Shown: positions 8,423-18,638, counted from the first letter of the stretch. The stretch: DNA of 64,000 nt from a bacterium (GCA_014803505.1 JAAVBM010000014.1:16472-80471), one strand, 5' to 3'. The notes: a model not told the origin generated them from the sequence alone. Numbers and translations: made by a program.

Positions 8423-8675
8423 ATAATTCTAAATCTTTAGATTGAACTTTTTGAATTTATTTAAACTTTTACAAAATGTAAACTGGTTAAAACTCAACGA
8501 TAATAATTATTTTGGGGTGTTCTCATATAAATATTGTATTATTCTTGCGTTTTTTGCCTAAATGTGAAACTTATGATATGATTTGTATAAAAGCAGTTAT
8601 TTTTTAAATACATCAAATAGCTGATACAAATATATCGTAGCTTTAATATAATGTAATCATTAACTATATTATTAG

Positions 8676-9476
8676 ATGGGTGGGAATAAAGTGAACACAA
8701 ATTACTATAGGAAAGAGAGTTGGGTAGATAACACATTCAGTAAACGTGGAAAATGCGTTCTGACATTATTAGCTGTTATCTTTTCTGTTGGTATTATTGC
8801 CGGCGGATGTGGTTTTATGCAAAATTTAGGCGGAGCAAATCAAGAGGAATCTCCGGTGCAGGAAGTTGCTAATATCCCTGCAGTAAAAGATGAAGTGAAT
8901 GTTCCGGATGAAAGCAAAGTTGATCTTGATGTGGAAGAAAATCAAGCAAGCAGCATGGTTTCATTGGACGTATCTTCAGTTGGAAGATCGGATCCTTTCA
9001 TGCCGTCAGATGAAATTCAAGCGTTTGAGGATGCTAAAAATTCTGCGTTAGCTGAAGCATTAGCTCATAATGCTCAAATCAATGAATTGAACAAGTTGAA
9101 AGATGTGGTTGTTAGAGAAGCTGATGATATCAGCCCTTACAGTTTTAATTTACCTGTTCCTCCAACATCCTTGGCTTCATCATCTTCTGCTGCGGCTAAG
9201 ATAACAAGAACAAAAGTTGTTGGTATTATGTATAACCAAGCTAATCCATCAGCTATTTTGAATGTTGATGATAAAGATTATTTAGTAAGACAAGGCGATA
9301 AAATTATCGGTCAAGAATATAAAGTTGTTCAAATTAACCCTAACTGGATTGTTGTTAGTTTAGGGTCAAATGTATATTCTGCTAGCATTGGTGAATTGTT
9401 CTCTAGGGAAGAATTTAGTAGAAATCAGAATGATTTGTATAATTTGAAAAACAGATTTGGTGGTAGAAAAGGTTAA
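8676..9476 (+). CDS. PilP/GspC-like pilus assembly protein (266 aa)
   Basis: First gene of the pilus operon. An N-terminal hydrophobic segment (about residues 28-47) ends in GGC, so it may be a signal anchor or lipoprotein signal. A GRSDPFMP stretch (about 104-111), like the R-DPF motif of PilP and GspC, is followed by an Ala-rich linker and a C-terminal beta-rich domain (VVGIMYNQ... to IGELF) that resembles the homology-region domain that docks on the secretin. Position directly before the secretin supports this. The start is uncertain: a GTG at 8691 is an alternative. Confidence 0.7.
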   Translation: MGGNKVNTNYYRKESWVDNTFSKRGKCVLTLLAVIFSVGIIAGGCGFMQNLGGANQEESPVQEVANIPAVKDEVNVPDESKVDLDVEENQASSMVSLDVSSVGRSDPFMPSDEIQAFEDAKNSALAEALAHNAQINELNKLKDVVVREADDISPYSFNLPVPPTSLASSSSAAAKITRTKVVGIMYNQANPSAILNVDDKDYLVRQGDKIIGQEYKVVQINPNWIVVSLGSNVYSASIGELFSREEFSRNQNDLYNLKNRFGGRKG

Positions 9477-9502
9477 TAATAAAGTAATAAGCAGGAGCAG
9501 AT

Positions 9503-11434
9503 ATGAAAAATAAGATTAGAGAAAAAATTATTGCAAGTGTTATGTTGTCAGCTTTCGCTGTAACTAATTCAGTTGGTGCTGCGTTTGCAATGAACGACAT
9601 TTACAGTTTTGATGAAGCTTCAAGACCAATGCTAAGGTCAACTGAAGTAGCTTCTTTAGATATGAATTCTGGTGTTAACATTGGAAATGCTGATTCAATT
9701 GTTAATTTAAGTTTAAGAGATGCTGATGTTAAGCAAGTTTTAAGAATGTTTGCTGATCAAGCAGGTATGAATATTATTTTCTCTTCTTCTATTGAAGAAG
9801 GTACTGTAACAATGGATTTAGTTGATATTCCTTTAGCAGAAGCGTTAAAGTTAGTTGTATCTACTAATAACTTGTTCTATGATATTCAAGCAAATACTTT
9901 GATCATTTCAACAAAAGACGAAGCATTATCTGTTGCTCAAAAAGGAATGACTATTATTCCTGTTAAATATGTAAATGCTGCTGCTCTTGCATCTTTTATG
10001 AATTCTAATATATTTAATAAAAATGGTGTGAATCCGGGAGTGTCTACAAAACCTGTTGTAACTACTAACCCTGCAACTAACGAATTAATTGTTATGGGTA
10101 CAGCTGCTGATGCTTCAATGGCTAGAAAAATGGTTGAACAATTTGATAGAAAACCTCAAGTTACAACATTTAAAGTAAATCATACTACACCTGCAGAAAT
10201 GGCTGATATGATTTGTACTTCATTATTACCATCAACTATGGGTACTGCTGGAACTTCTGCCGGTGGCAGTGGTGGTGACTCATCTACCGGTTTTGCTGCT
10301 GGTATACCTACTGGTTTTGCTTCTGATGATAGTGGCGATGACAGCGGTGATGGCGGAGATGATGGTGGCGACAGCTCATCTTTCTCTGTTGGCGGAGGTA
10401 AGTTGGTATGTAGTTTAGATGCTTCAGCTCCTTCGGCTGACGGTATTGAAGGTTTAGCATTTAAAAATCTTTCAGTTTCATACTTCCCAACTTTAGGTAC
10501 TATTCAAGTTATTGGCGGTTCTCAAACTCAAATTGATATGATTCAAGAATATATTGCCGCTAATGATAGAAAAACTCCTCAAGCTTACATGGAAGTTCAA
10601 ATTATTTCATTATCTGAATCAGGTAGTAAAACATTTGATAATACTTGGCAGTTCTTAAGTAAGAACTTCTCATTTAATGCTGGAAGAGGTTTCTCTACTA
10701 ACTCTATGTATCCTGTATTCTTCGCAGGGCATGGTTATTCATTAGTGGATTCTAGCTCTTGGGAAGATGCTGATTTAGAAAAAGGTATTCCAGGACACTA
10801 TAAAGAAGTGGGTAAAGTTAGTAAATGGGGAACTTCACCACATTTGGTATACTCAGTTAACTACTTGATTGAAAATAGAAAAGGTAGAGTACTTGCAAAT
10901 CCAAGAATCTTGATGACAAGTGGACAAAAATCAGTTATCGATTTAACATCTGACTATGTATCTAAAGTTACAACTCAATACTTAGATAATGGTACAGCTA
11001 CCGCTTCTCAAGTTCAAAAAGAATATGAAATCGGTGATGATAACGGTATCAAAGTTACAATTACTCCGTTCATCAGTCCGGATGGTTATGTAACATTGGA
11101 TATCACTCCAGAATATTCAACTATTGCATCTCAAATTTCAGCTTCTGGTGAAACTGATGATCCGGATATCGTAGCTACATTACTACAAAGACGTAATTTA
11201 TCATTGAAAGGTATTAGAATTAAAGATGGTGAAACTCTTGTAGTCGGTGGTATGATTCAAGAAACTGAAACAAAATCTGTAGCTAAAATACCGTTCTTAG
11301 GTGATCTTCCTGTAATCGGTATGTTCTTCAGAAGTACAACTACTGGTAAAGAAAAACAAGAAATGGTTATTATGTTAACGCCTCAAATCGTAGTTGATAC
11401 TGAAGATGCTGTAGCAGATGATACTACATTATAA
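9503..11434 (+). CDS. pilQ: Type IV pilus/type II secretion secretin (643 aa)
   Basis: Outer-membrane channel through which the pilus or secreted protein passes. It has a signal peptide (cleavage near AFA, residue 29), an STN-type N-domain (LSLRDADVKQVLRMFADQAG), further N-domains (AEALKLVVST; FKVNHTTPAEMADMI), and the C-terminal secretin domain with VLANPRILMTSGQKS and the terminal VGGMIQE..PFLGDLPVIGMFF signature. A Gly/Ser/Asp-rich linker of about 45 residues (near 248-298) interrupts the N-domain region, perhaps a flexible lumen loop. A secretin shows that the cell has an outer membrane. Confidence 0.93.
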   Translation: MKNKIREKIIASVMLSAFAVTNSVGAAFAMNDIYSFDEASRPMLRSTEVASLDMNSGVNIGNADSIVNLSLRDADVKQVLRMFADQAGMNIIFSSSIEEGTVTMDLVDIPLAEALKLVVSTNNLFYDIQANTLIISTKDEALSVAQKGMTIIPVKYVNAAALASFMNSNIFNKNGVNPGVSTKPVVTTNPATNELIVMGTAADASMARKMVEQFDRKPQVTTFKVNHTTPAEMADMICTSLLPSTMGTAGTSAGGSGGDSSTGFAAGIPTGFASDDSGDDSGDGGDDGGDSSSFSVGGGKLVCSLDASAPSADGIEGLAFKNLSVSYFPTLGTIQVIGGSQTQIDMIQEYIAANDRKTPQAYMEVQIISLSESGSKTFDNTWQFLSKNFSFNAGRGFSTNSMYPVFFAGHGYSLVDSSSWEDADLEKGIPGHYKEVGKVSKWGTSPHLVYSVNYLIENRKGRVLANPRILMTSGQKSVIDLTSDYVSKVTTQYLDNGTATASQVQKEYEIGDDNGIKVTITPFISPDGYVTLDITPEYSTIASQISASGETDDPDIVATLLQRRNLSLKGIRIKDGETLVVGGMIQETETKSVAKIPFLGDLPVIGMFFRSTTTGKEKQEMVIMLTPQIVVDTEDAVADDTTL

Positions 11435-11487
11435 TTAATCAATTTATTGAATACACATATTGAAGAGAAAAGTACTACAAAGTAAAA

Positions 11488-13533
11488 ATGAATGCACTAA
11501 TTTTAAGATTAAAAAACAGCATAGACCCGAAAATACTTGAAAGTATTGATAAAAATCTAATGGGACAATATCAATTTGTCCCGATTAGTGTGAAGGATAA
11601 TTTCCTCTTCGTTGCTGTTTCAAAAAATTCGAATAAAGATCAAATTAACAACTTGTTGAAAAACAAGTTTCAGCAATCAATAAAGTTCATGTTAGTGGGT
11701 GAAGATGATTTACGTGAATTGTTATCATGCTTCATCCCTGCAGGGAACTTACCAAAAGTTACTAATACTGAAAAAGCTGAGACTTCAGCTGTCGAGTCTG
11801 AAACCAGAAACAATGGTGGTAAATTAGGTGAAATTCTTGTAGCAAAAGGTCTTCTGTCTGATGTTCAGTTGATGAAGGCTTTAGCAGAAGCAAAACGTAA
11901 ACATATCCCTATTGGCTCTATGTTATTTGAAATGGGACTTATTTCTTTGGATCAATTGAAAGAAGTTCTTCATTCTCAAACAGGTTATGAGCTTGTATCT
12001 GCAGATCTGCTTTCAAATCAAAAGAATTTTGTTAATATTTTACCTGAAGATTTTATTAAAACTAATTCCGTTATTCCGGTATCTTCAGATGGAAAAACTC
12101 TTGTTTTAGGGGTTGTAAAGCCTATAAAACCTGATGTTTTAAAAGAAATTATTTATTTAACAGGGCAAAATCCTAAACAGTTATTGATGACTCACTATGA
12201 GTTCACAACTGCTGTTAATACTTTTTTCTCTGAGCAGAAAAAACAGACTGAAGAAATCATTGAACAGATTAAAACTGAAACTATTGATTCCGATGAAGAA
12301 GCAACTCTTTGGGAACAAGTTAATGATGAACTTCAGGATGCAACTGGTTCCGTTGCAAAATTTGTAAACCAAATTATTACCAACGGTATCGATAATAAAG
12401 TTTCCGATATTCACATCGAGCCAAGACTATCAGGGTATATTGTAAGATACAGAAAAGACGGTATGCTTCAAAAAGTTCTTGATGTACCTGCTAAAGTTGA
12501 AACCTCTGTTATTGCACGTTTTAAGGTTATGGCGAGAATGAATATTGCAGAAAACAGACGACCTCAGGATGGTACGTTCTCTATTTCTTATAACGGATGT
12601 TCTTATGACTTCCGTATAAATACCCTTCCTGTTTCCGGTAAGGAAAAAGTCTGTATTCGTATCTTGGCACCGGCAGTTTCATTGGCTTCAAATGATAAAG
12701 AAATTAAGCTTGTCGGAGCTACAGAATTAGATGTTCAAAAAGTTAAACAGATGGTATCTTGCCCGAACGGTGTTATTTTGACTTCAGGTCCTACCGGTTC
12801 TGGTAAAACCACTACTCTTTATTCAGTTTTAAAAAGTTTGAATGATGAATCTGTAAACATAACTACAATTGAAGACCCGATAGAAATTAAGCTTGAAGGT
12901 ATCAACCAATCACAAATTAACGCAAAAGCAGGTATTACATTTGCATCTTGTATGCGTGCTATCTTGCGTCAAGACCCTGATATCATTCTGGTTGGTGAAA
13001 TTCGTGACTATGAAACATTAGAAATTGCTATTTCCGCTGCATTGACAGGTCACTTAGTATTAAGTACTGTCCACACAAACTCTGCAGCAGCAACCGTTAC
13101 TCGTTTAATTGAAATGGGTGCAAAAGATTATCTTGTTTCTTCAACATTATCAGGTGTAATTGCACAACGTTTGGTAAGAAGGCTTTGTGATGATTGTAAA
13201 GAAGAATACCATTGTACAAGAGAAGAAGCTATGATGGTTACTCATAATGAAGATGAAATTAAGTTAATTATGGAAACTCCGATTTATAGATCTGTTGGAT
13301 GTAATAAATGTGGATTCCAAGGTTTCAAAGGCCGTCTTGGTGTATATGAAATTATGATGATTACTAAAGAAATCAAAAAACTTATTGCACAGGGTGCGCA
13401 CGATTTGGAAATTGAAGAAAGTGCAGTTGAAAATGGTATGACAACATTGCATAAATCTTGTTATCAACACATAATAAAAGGTATGACTACAATCGATGAA
13501 TTCGTGAGAGTTCTAGGTATGGCAGGCGAATAG
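11488..13533 (+). CDS. pilB: Pilus extension ATPase with MshEN-like N-terminal domain (681 aa)
   Basis: Hexameric ATPase of the PilB/GspE family that drives pilin polymerisation at the inner membrane. Walker A is GPTGSGKTTT near residue 434, the Walker B region is DIILVGEIRD near 496, and a zinc-binding CDDC...GCNKCG tetracysteine lies near 567-607. Residues from about 112 carry the KLGEILVAKGLLSDVQLMKA repeat followed by IGSMLFEMGLISLDQL, resembling the MshEN fold that binds cyclic di-GMP in related ATPases. The Shine-Dalgarno site is weak. Confidence 0.93.
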   Translation: MNALILRLKNSIDPKILESIDKNLMGQYQFVPISVKDNFLFVAVSKNSNKDQINNLLKNKFQQSIKFMLVGEDDLRELLSCFIPAGNLPKVTNTEKAETSAVESETRNNGGKLGEILVAKGLLSDVQLMKALAEAKRKHIPIGSMLFEMGLISLDQLKEVLHSQTGYELVSADLLSNQKNFVNILPEDFIKTNSVIPVSSDGKTLVLGVVKPIKPDVLKEIIYLTGQNPKQLLMTHYEFTTAVNTFFSEQKKQTEEIIEQIKTETIDSDEEATLWEQVNDELQDATGSVAKFVNQIITNGIDNKVSDIHIEPRLSGYIVRYRKDGMLQKVLDVPAKVETSVIARFKVMARMNIAENRRPQDGTFSISYNGCSYDFRINTLPVSGKEKVCIRILAPAVSLASNDKEIKLVGATELDVQKVKQMVSCPNGVILTSGPTGSGKTTTLYSVLKSLNDESVNITTIEDPIEIKLEGINQSQINAKAGITFASCMRAILRQDPDIILVGEIRDYETLEIAISAALTGHLVLSTVHTNSAAATVTRLIEMGAKDYLVSSTLSGVIAQRLVRRLCDDCKEEYHCTREEAMMVTHNEDEIKLIMETPIYRSVGCNKCGFQGFKGRLGVYEIMMITKEIKKLIAQGAHDLEIEESAVENGMTTLHKSCYQHIIKGMTTIDEFVRVLGMAGE

Positions 13534-13540
13534 GGGAATT

Positions 13541-14758
13541 ATGACAGTTTATAATTATACAGCGATTAAAGAAGGAACAAATGAGCTTGTAAAAGGTAAA
13601 GTTGAAGCTGATGATTTGCGTGAGGCGCGTGCAGCGGTTAGGCAGTTAGGTTTTACACCTACAAATATTACAGAAGAACAAGCTGTTAAAAAAGAAGATA
13701 AGAAAAAGCCTACAGGTAAGATGCCAAAGTTAGGTTTGGCAGAACAGATTGATTTTACATCAACTCTTCAAATTCTTGCTGCCGCAGGTATTCCTATTAT
13801 CGAATCTTTATTGTTCATTGAGAATGACGCTGCAAAATTAAAGATTAGACAAGTTGCTACAGAATTAAGACGTCAAATTATGAACGGTGGTACTTTTGCA
13901 GGTACTGTTGCAAAATACCCTGAACAATTTGGGCAAGTTTACATCGGTTTGGTTAGAGCCGGTGAAGATTCAGGGGAATTGGAAAAAACTTTGGATCGTT
14001 TGTTAGAATTACTTAATAAACAGGCTGCAATTAAATCAAAAGTTATCGGTACATTGATGTATCCGGTATTTGTAATCTTGTTGGCTGTGTTTATCGTAAT
14101 CGTCATGTTAGTATTCGTATTCCCAGTATTTAAAGAAATGTTCGATTCTATGGGGATGCAATTACCTTGGATTACAAGAGTCTTAATGGAAATGGGTTTA
14201 TTCCTTAAGAAAAATTGGTATAGTATTCCAATTGCATTTGCATTAATTGGTGCTTTTATCAACTTCTTGTTCCGTTGGAAACCTAGTAAATGGAAGATTG
14301 ATGAATTTTCATTAAAACTTCCGGTTTTAACAGACTTAATTCAATATTCAAATTTTGCTAACTTTATTGCAGTTATGCAAGTTGCATATGACGCAGGTGT
14401 TCCTATTCTTGAATGTTTATATTTGTCAAATATGACATTGACTAACCATACTTTGGAAACAAGAGTAGAAGAAGCTACATTAAGAGTACAACAAGGTCAA
14501 CACCTTTCTGCAGCATTAAGAGCTACAAGAACTATGCCTAAGATGATTCTGTTTATGATTGCAACAGGTGAACAATCAGGTCGTTTGGGTGATATGCTTG
14601 GACAAGCTACAAACTATATTGATAAACAATTAGATACTATTATTGATATTATGACAAAAATGATTGAGCCGATCATGTTGATTGTAATTGGTTCTATCGT
14701 ACTTGTATTGGCAGCAGCACTTTACTTACCGTTGTTCGCATCTTACATGGGTATGTAA
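13541..14758 (+). CDS. pilC: Type IV pilus inner-membrane platform protein (405 aa)
   Basis: PilC/GspF family: two T2SSF helical domains (about residues 66-190 and 270-395) each followed by membrane segments, with a final C-terminal transmembrane helix. Conserved elements include LQILAAAGIPIIESL, the G.TGEQSG-like stretch IATGEQSGRLGDML in domain two, and VRAGEDSGELEKTL in domain one. It starts 7 bases after pilB with an AGGGGA ribosome site. The operon ends here; pilM, pilN, pilO and pilT are not in the window. Confidence 0.93.
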   Translation: MTVYNYTAIKEGTNELVKGKVEADDLREARAAVRQLGFTPTNITEEQAVKKEDKKKPTGKMPKLGLAEQIDFTSTLQILAAAGIPIIESLLFIENDAAKLKIRQVATELRRQIMNGGTFAGTVAKYPEQFGQVYIGLVRAGEDSGELEKTLDRLLELLNKQAAIKSKVIGTLMYPVFVILLAVFIVIVMLVFVFPVFKEMFDSMGMQLPWITRVLMEMGLFLKKNWYSIPIAFALIGAFINFLFRWKPSKWKIDEFSLKLPVLTDLIQYSNFANFIAVMQVAYDAGVPILECLYLSNMTLTNHTLETRVEEATLRVQQGQHLSAALRATRTMPKMILFMIATGEQSGRLGDMLGQATNYIDKQLDTIIDIMTKMIEPIMLIVIGSIVLVLAAALYLPLFASYMGM

Positions 14759-14780
14759 TATCAAAAATAAATTTTTAACA

Positions 14781-14811
14781 AAAGACTCCGTATGTACGGG
14801 GTCTTTTGTTT
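14781..14811 (+). terminator. Terminator of the pilus operon
   Basis: AAAGACTCCGT pairs with ACGGGGTCTTT around a 4-nt loop, followed by TGTTT. Confidence 0.85.
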
Positions 14812-14827
14812 ATGTAATAATACTTTT

Positions 14828-15637
14828 ATGAAAAAGAATATTATTATTACGGGATCAACATCAGGTATTGGTAAAGAGTTAGTTAGAATATTTGCAAAAG
14901 ATGGTTCTTATCACGTTTTTGCAGGATACAGAAATAAGGATTTAATAGAGCGTATCGATAATGTAGAATATTTTTATATTGATATGAAAATATCCGATTC
15001 TATAAAAGAGGCAGCTAACTTTATTAAATCTAATACTGATAAAATTGATATTTTAATAAATGTAGCGGGTTGTGTTGTCGCAGGTCCGATTGAGAAAATT
15101 CCTACAGACAAATTAAGAGAACAGTTTGAAGTGAATACATTTTCTCATATTGAGTTTACTCAGAACCTTGTAGAGGTCTTAGAAAATGGTAGAATTATTA
15201 ATATAAGTTCTATGGCAAGTTTTGGGCATTTTCCGTTTATTAGTCCTTATTGTGCATCGAAAAGAGCGCTTGATATTTTCTTTAATGCTTTTGCTCTTGA
15301 AAATTATAAAAATATTAAAGTTATTTCTGTAAAACCAGGTGTTATAGCAACTCCGATTTGGAAAAAATCAGTGGAAACTAACGAAAAATTATTGAATGAT
15401 TGTGCTGATTATGAAAAAGAAATGTGTTTTATGAAGAAAAATGCACTTTCAAATACCGATAAAGGATTGGATGTTTTAAAAGCCGCAAAGATGATTAAGT
15501 TGATTTCAGAAAAGAAAAATCCTAAAGCTTCATATACACTTGGAAAAGATGCAGCTTTTGCAAGAATATTGTCATTATTTTCTCAAGACGTAATAAATAA
15601 GCTTGTTTCTATCGGTTTAAAAAGTCGTATAAAATAG
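14828..15637 (+). CDS. Short-chain dehydrogenase/reductase (269 aa)
   Basis: Rossmann-fold oxidoreductase of the classical SDR family. The cofactor motif is TGSTSGIG (residues 8-15), NVAG follows the fourth strand, and the catalytic pair Y141 and K145 lies in YCASK, with the catalytic serine in NISSMAS. Substrate is not predictable. The start at 14828 is chosen because an in-frame ATG at 14792 lies within the pilus-operon terminator, and because the protein then begins with the first beta strand, as the family does. Confidence 0.88.
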   Translation: MKKNIIITGSTSGIGKELVRIFAKDGSYHVFAGYRNKDLIERIDNVEYFYIDMKISDSIKEAANFIKSNTDKIDILINVAGCVVAGPIEKIPTDKLREQFEVNTFSHIEFTQNLVEVLENGRIINISSMASFGHFPFISPYCASKRALDIFFNAFALENYKNIKVISVKPGVIATPIWKKSVETNEKLLNDCADYEKEMCFMKKNALSNTDKGLDVLKAAKMIKLISEKKNPKASYTLGKDAAFARILSLFSQDVINKLVSIGLKSRIK

Positions 15638-15644
15638 TTATTTC

Positions 15645-15673
15645 TTGTACATTTTTAGCATTTGGGATATAAT
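15645..15673 (+). promoter_or_regulatory. Promoter of the 590-aa TPR gene
   Basis: TTGTAC at 15645, 17 bp, TATAAT at 15668. The ATG at 15683 begins 9 nt after the -10 box, so the transcript has at most a few leader bases. Confidence 0.65.
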
Positions 15674-15682
15674 ATCATTGCT

Positions 15683-17455
15683 ATGGAAGATAAAGATATT
15701 GATAAAATTTACGAGCTAATAGACTCGTCTGAATACGAAGAGGCAAAAATTTTAATTACTGAAGTTTTGGATAAAGATTCTGCAGATATAGATGCACAAA
15801 GGCTTATGGCGTTGTGTCACGTGAATCTTGAAGATTATGACAGTGCAAGAAAAATTTTGGAAGACGTAATTAAGTATCGTCAAGATGACGCATTATGTTG
15901 GTATTATCTTGGCTGTTGTTATGATAATTTGGAGGACTTTATACCTGCAAAGCATGCTTATCATAAAGTTTTGGAATTACGACCAGAATATATTGATGCT
16001 TATAAAAGCTTAGCGATTGTTTATATTAAAACCGAAGATTTGGATAAAGCTGTAGAAATTGGTAAAAAAGGTTTGGAATATAGTACTGAAGATGATTATG
16101 CATTGTATTATATTCTGGGTACTGCGTGTATGGCAGCGAAAGACTTTGACAATAGCGTATATTATATAGAAAAAGCTATTGAGTTGAATCCTGAAAATGT
16201 CCAATTATATAATAATTTGGGAACTTCTTATATGACGATTGGTGAGTTGGATAAAGCTTTTGAAACTTACCAAAAAGCCTCCGAAATGTGTCCTACAGAT
16301 TCTTTGACTTATTTTAATATGGCATCGATTTTGCAAGTTCAGGATAAGCATCAAGAAGCCTGTATATATTTTGCAAAAGCTTCAGAATTAGAGCCTTCAG
16401 AAGATACGTATATTGTTGCTTGGGCATTGTCTGAAGTTAAAGCTGGACAGTTCAAAGAAGCTATTGAGCATTATAAATATTTGGCATCGTCATATCCGCA
16501 AAAATCAAATTATAAGTACAATTTGGCTTGTTGTTATCAGGTTATTGGTGAATATGAAATTGCTATTTCATTGTTGAAACAGTTGGTTGTATTGAATCCA
16601 AAAGCTGTAAATATTTTGAAAAAATTGGCAAGTGTTTACATGATTACAGGTCAGTATGCCAATGCTAAAGAAATTTATGAGCGAATAGTTAAACAAGGAA
16701 CAACGTCTTATCAAACGTATTATGAATTGTCGCTATTGTGTGTGAAAACAGGCGATATTGATAAAGCTGAAGAAATTTTGAAAAAAGTTTGTAAACTTAA
16801 TCCTGAATTTGCGATTGCGCATAAGGATTTGGGCGTAATATATTTGAACAAACGTCTTTTTGACTATGCAAAAGATGAGTTTGAACAGGCTTATAAATAT
16901 GCTCCTGAAGATTACAGTATTGTGTTGGAATATGCAAATTATTTGCATTCTACTTCAAATTTTGAAGCTGCTGATGAATTCTATCAAAAAGCAATTTCAA
17001 TTGATCCGGAATCTCCAAGCGGGTTAGCTTTTAGCGCATTAAATAAAACTCATTTAAAACAAATTGATGAAGCTATAACACAGATTAAAAAAGCCATGGA
17101 ACGTTGCAGTGATTCTGCATTCTTGCTGTTTATAGCCGGAAGAATTTATTATTTGGCAAAGGATTTTGAAACTGCAAAAATGTACTTAGTTAAGGCTTTT
17201 GAACTAGAGAGAATGCCTGATGTTCAGAATTTATTAGGACTGTGTTATTTTGAGTTAGGTAGTTTCGGGCAAGCTAAGTCTATCTTTAAGAACATGCTGG
17301 AAAAAGTGCCAATGAATGTTAATGTGTTGCTTAACCTTGCTAAATGTTGTGAATCTCTTGGCGAAACTGATGAAGCATTAAAGTATGCCGAGCAGATAGT
17401 TGAGACATTCCCAGAATGTGAGGATGCTCAAGAATTGATTCGCAAATTATCTTAA
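15683..17455 (+). CDS. Cytoplasmic tetratricopeptide-repeat protein (590 aa)
   Basis: The start at 15683 is used because an earlier in-frame ATG at 15662 overlaps the promoter. The protein lacks a signal peptide or membrane segment and consists almost wholly of about 15 TPR units (consensus ..W..LG..Y...D...A...Y.K.LEL.P), several of the classic form YNNLGTSYMTIGELDKAFETY. Such solenoids scaffold protein complexes. No enzymatic domain is attached. Partner and pathway are unknown. Confidence 0.85.
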   Translation: MEDKDIDKIYELIDSSEYEEAKILITEVLDKDSADIDAQRLMALCHVNLEDYDSARKILEDVIKYRQDDALCWYYLGCCYDNLEDFIPAKHAYHKVLELRPEYIDAYKSLAIVYIKTEDLDKAVEIGKKGLEYSTEDDYALYYILGTACMAAKDFDNSVYYIEKAIELNPENVQLYNNLGTSYMTIGELDKAFETYQKASEMCPTDSLTYFNMASILQVQDKHQEACIYFAKASELEPSEDTYIVAWALSEVKAGQFKEAIEHYKYLASSYPQKSNYKYNLACCYQVIGEYEIAISLLKQLVVLNPKAVNILKKLASVYMITGQYANAKEIYERIVKQGTTSYQTYYELSLLCVKTGDIDKAEEILKKVCKLNPEFAIAHKDLGVIYLNKRLFDYAKDEFEQAYKYAPEDYSIVLEYANYLHSTSNFEAADEFYQKAISIDPESPSGLAFSALNKTHLKQIDEAITQIKKAMERCSDSAFLLFIAGRIYYLAKDFETAKMYLVKAFELERMPDVQNLLGLCYFELGSFGQAKSIFKNMLEKVPMNVNVLLNLAKCCESLGETDEALKYAEQIVETFPECEDAQELIRKLS

Positions 17456-17518
17456 TTTACTATTGCAAAAAAATCTTCTCTGGGATGTTAAATATCTTCA
17501 CAAATTAAATATATGTCT

Positions 17519-17564
17519 AAAAAACACTTGTACAGACTTTTTCAGGTTTCCGCAAGTGTTTTTT
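17519..17564 (+). terminator. Terminator after the TPR gene
   Basis: AAAACACTTG pairs with CAAGTGTTTT across a loop of about 22 nt, followed by T residues. It can work on either strand. Confidence 0.75.
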
Positions 17565-17883
17565 AATTATATTTAACAAAAATAATGTAAATTTTTTGAC
17601 GAATTTTAAAAATTACCAAAAGGTTTCAGTATTGCTAATTTGTGGGTTTTACAAAAAAATAATTGTAAAAACTTTGGCATGCTTAAGGTAAAACATTAGT
17701 CAAATATTAAAATTTAGTCTATGATAGATATACAAATCGGGAACGAGATTAGAAAAAATAAGAAGAACATAGTGTTAACTTTTTACTTTTAATTATATCA
17801 ACCCATTGAACGATTATATTCTATTCAAATATAAGATATCATTATAGTAAGAAGTGGAAGAAGTGTATTTTGGAGGTAGTTGA
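17565..17883. other. Non-coding stretch before cobO
   Basis: About 320 AT-rich bases without a convincing reading frame. A possible promoter is TAGTCA (17697), 17 bp, TATGAT (17720), which would give a leader of about 150 nt. I looked for a cobalamin riboswitch because of the downstream gene and found no B12-box-like sequence. Confidence 0.4.
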
Positions 17884-18417
17884 GTGTTAGAACATGGATA
17901 CATACAAATCTATACAGGAGATGGCAAAGGAAAAACCACAGCATCGTTAGGTTTGGCACTTAGAGCACTTGGACATGGTTGGAAAGTTTTAATAATCCAA
18001 TTTACAAAAGGTGATGGTGCAACTACTTATGGAGAAATCACTTCATCTTCAAAATTTTTACCAAATTTAGACGTAGTTCAATTTGGAATGGATAGAGTTT
18101 GTTATTCTCACAATGTATGCTTAGATGACTATAAAGAAGCAAAAAAAGGATGGGAATTTGCTAAAAACGCAATAAATTCAGGAGAATATCAATTGATAAT
18201 TCTTGATGAAATCAACATTTGTACCTCAATGAATATGATTAAGGTGAGCGAAATTAAAGATACATTGTTGCATAAGCCAGAAAATCTTGAAATTGTGTTG
18301 ACAGGAAGATACGCGCACCCAGAATTAGTTGCGTTAGCTCATCTTGTAACAGAAATGAAACCAATTAAACATTACTTTGATACCGGCGTAATGGCTAGAC
18401 AAGGTATCGAGTACTAA
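17884..18417 (+). CDS. cobO: Cob(I)alamin adenosyltransferase, CobO/BtuR type (177 aa)
   Basis: Transfers the adenosyl group of ATP to reduced corrinoids, the step that makes coenzyme B12 in synthesis or salvage. The family P-loop GDGKGKTT is at residues 12-19, and LIILDEINIC supplies the Walker-B-like region. The start is GTG, chosen for the GGAGG site 7 bases upstream and because it gives the usual family N-terminus. No other cobalamin genes are nearby, so salvage is as likely as synthesis. Confidence 0.92.
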   Translation: MLEHGYIQIYTGDGKGKTTASLGLALRALGHGWKVLIIQFTKGDGATTYGEITSSSKFLPNLDVVQFGMDRVCYSHNVCLDDYKEAKKGWEFAKNAINSGEYQLIILDEINICTSMNMIKVSEIKDTLLHKPENLEIVLTGRYAHPELVALAHLVTEMKPIKHYFDTGVMARQGIEY

Positions 18418-18476
18418 ATTTAGTTTATATAGTTTTAGGTTAATGTGAATCCTTTTTTGTTTCAGAAATGAAATAA

Positions 18477-18508
18477 ACGGGTATGTTTTGGCATACCTGT
18501 TTTTTTTA
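18477..18508 (+). terminator. cobO terminator
   Basis: GGGTATG pairs with CATACC(T) around TTTTGG, followed by eight T. Confidence 0.85.
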
Positions 18509-18638
18509 TGGTTATTCTCCATTAAATGAGCAATATTTTAATTTCGAATGTGTATGTATTTATTCAGTGCGAAAATTCATAATTTTTATGCTACAATTGG
18601 ATTGCGAGATTTGTAAATTAATAGAAGGATTGAAAACG

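Noticed and set aside
17565..17883. Cobalamin riboswitch before cobO
   Set aside because: No B12-box-like sequence or the expected conserved cores were found in the leader.
18421..18638. T-box leader before lysS
   Set aside because: No T-box sequence or specifier stem seen; the leader mainly contains the cobO terminator.
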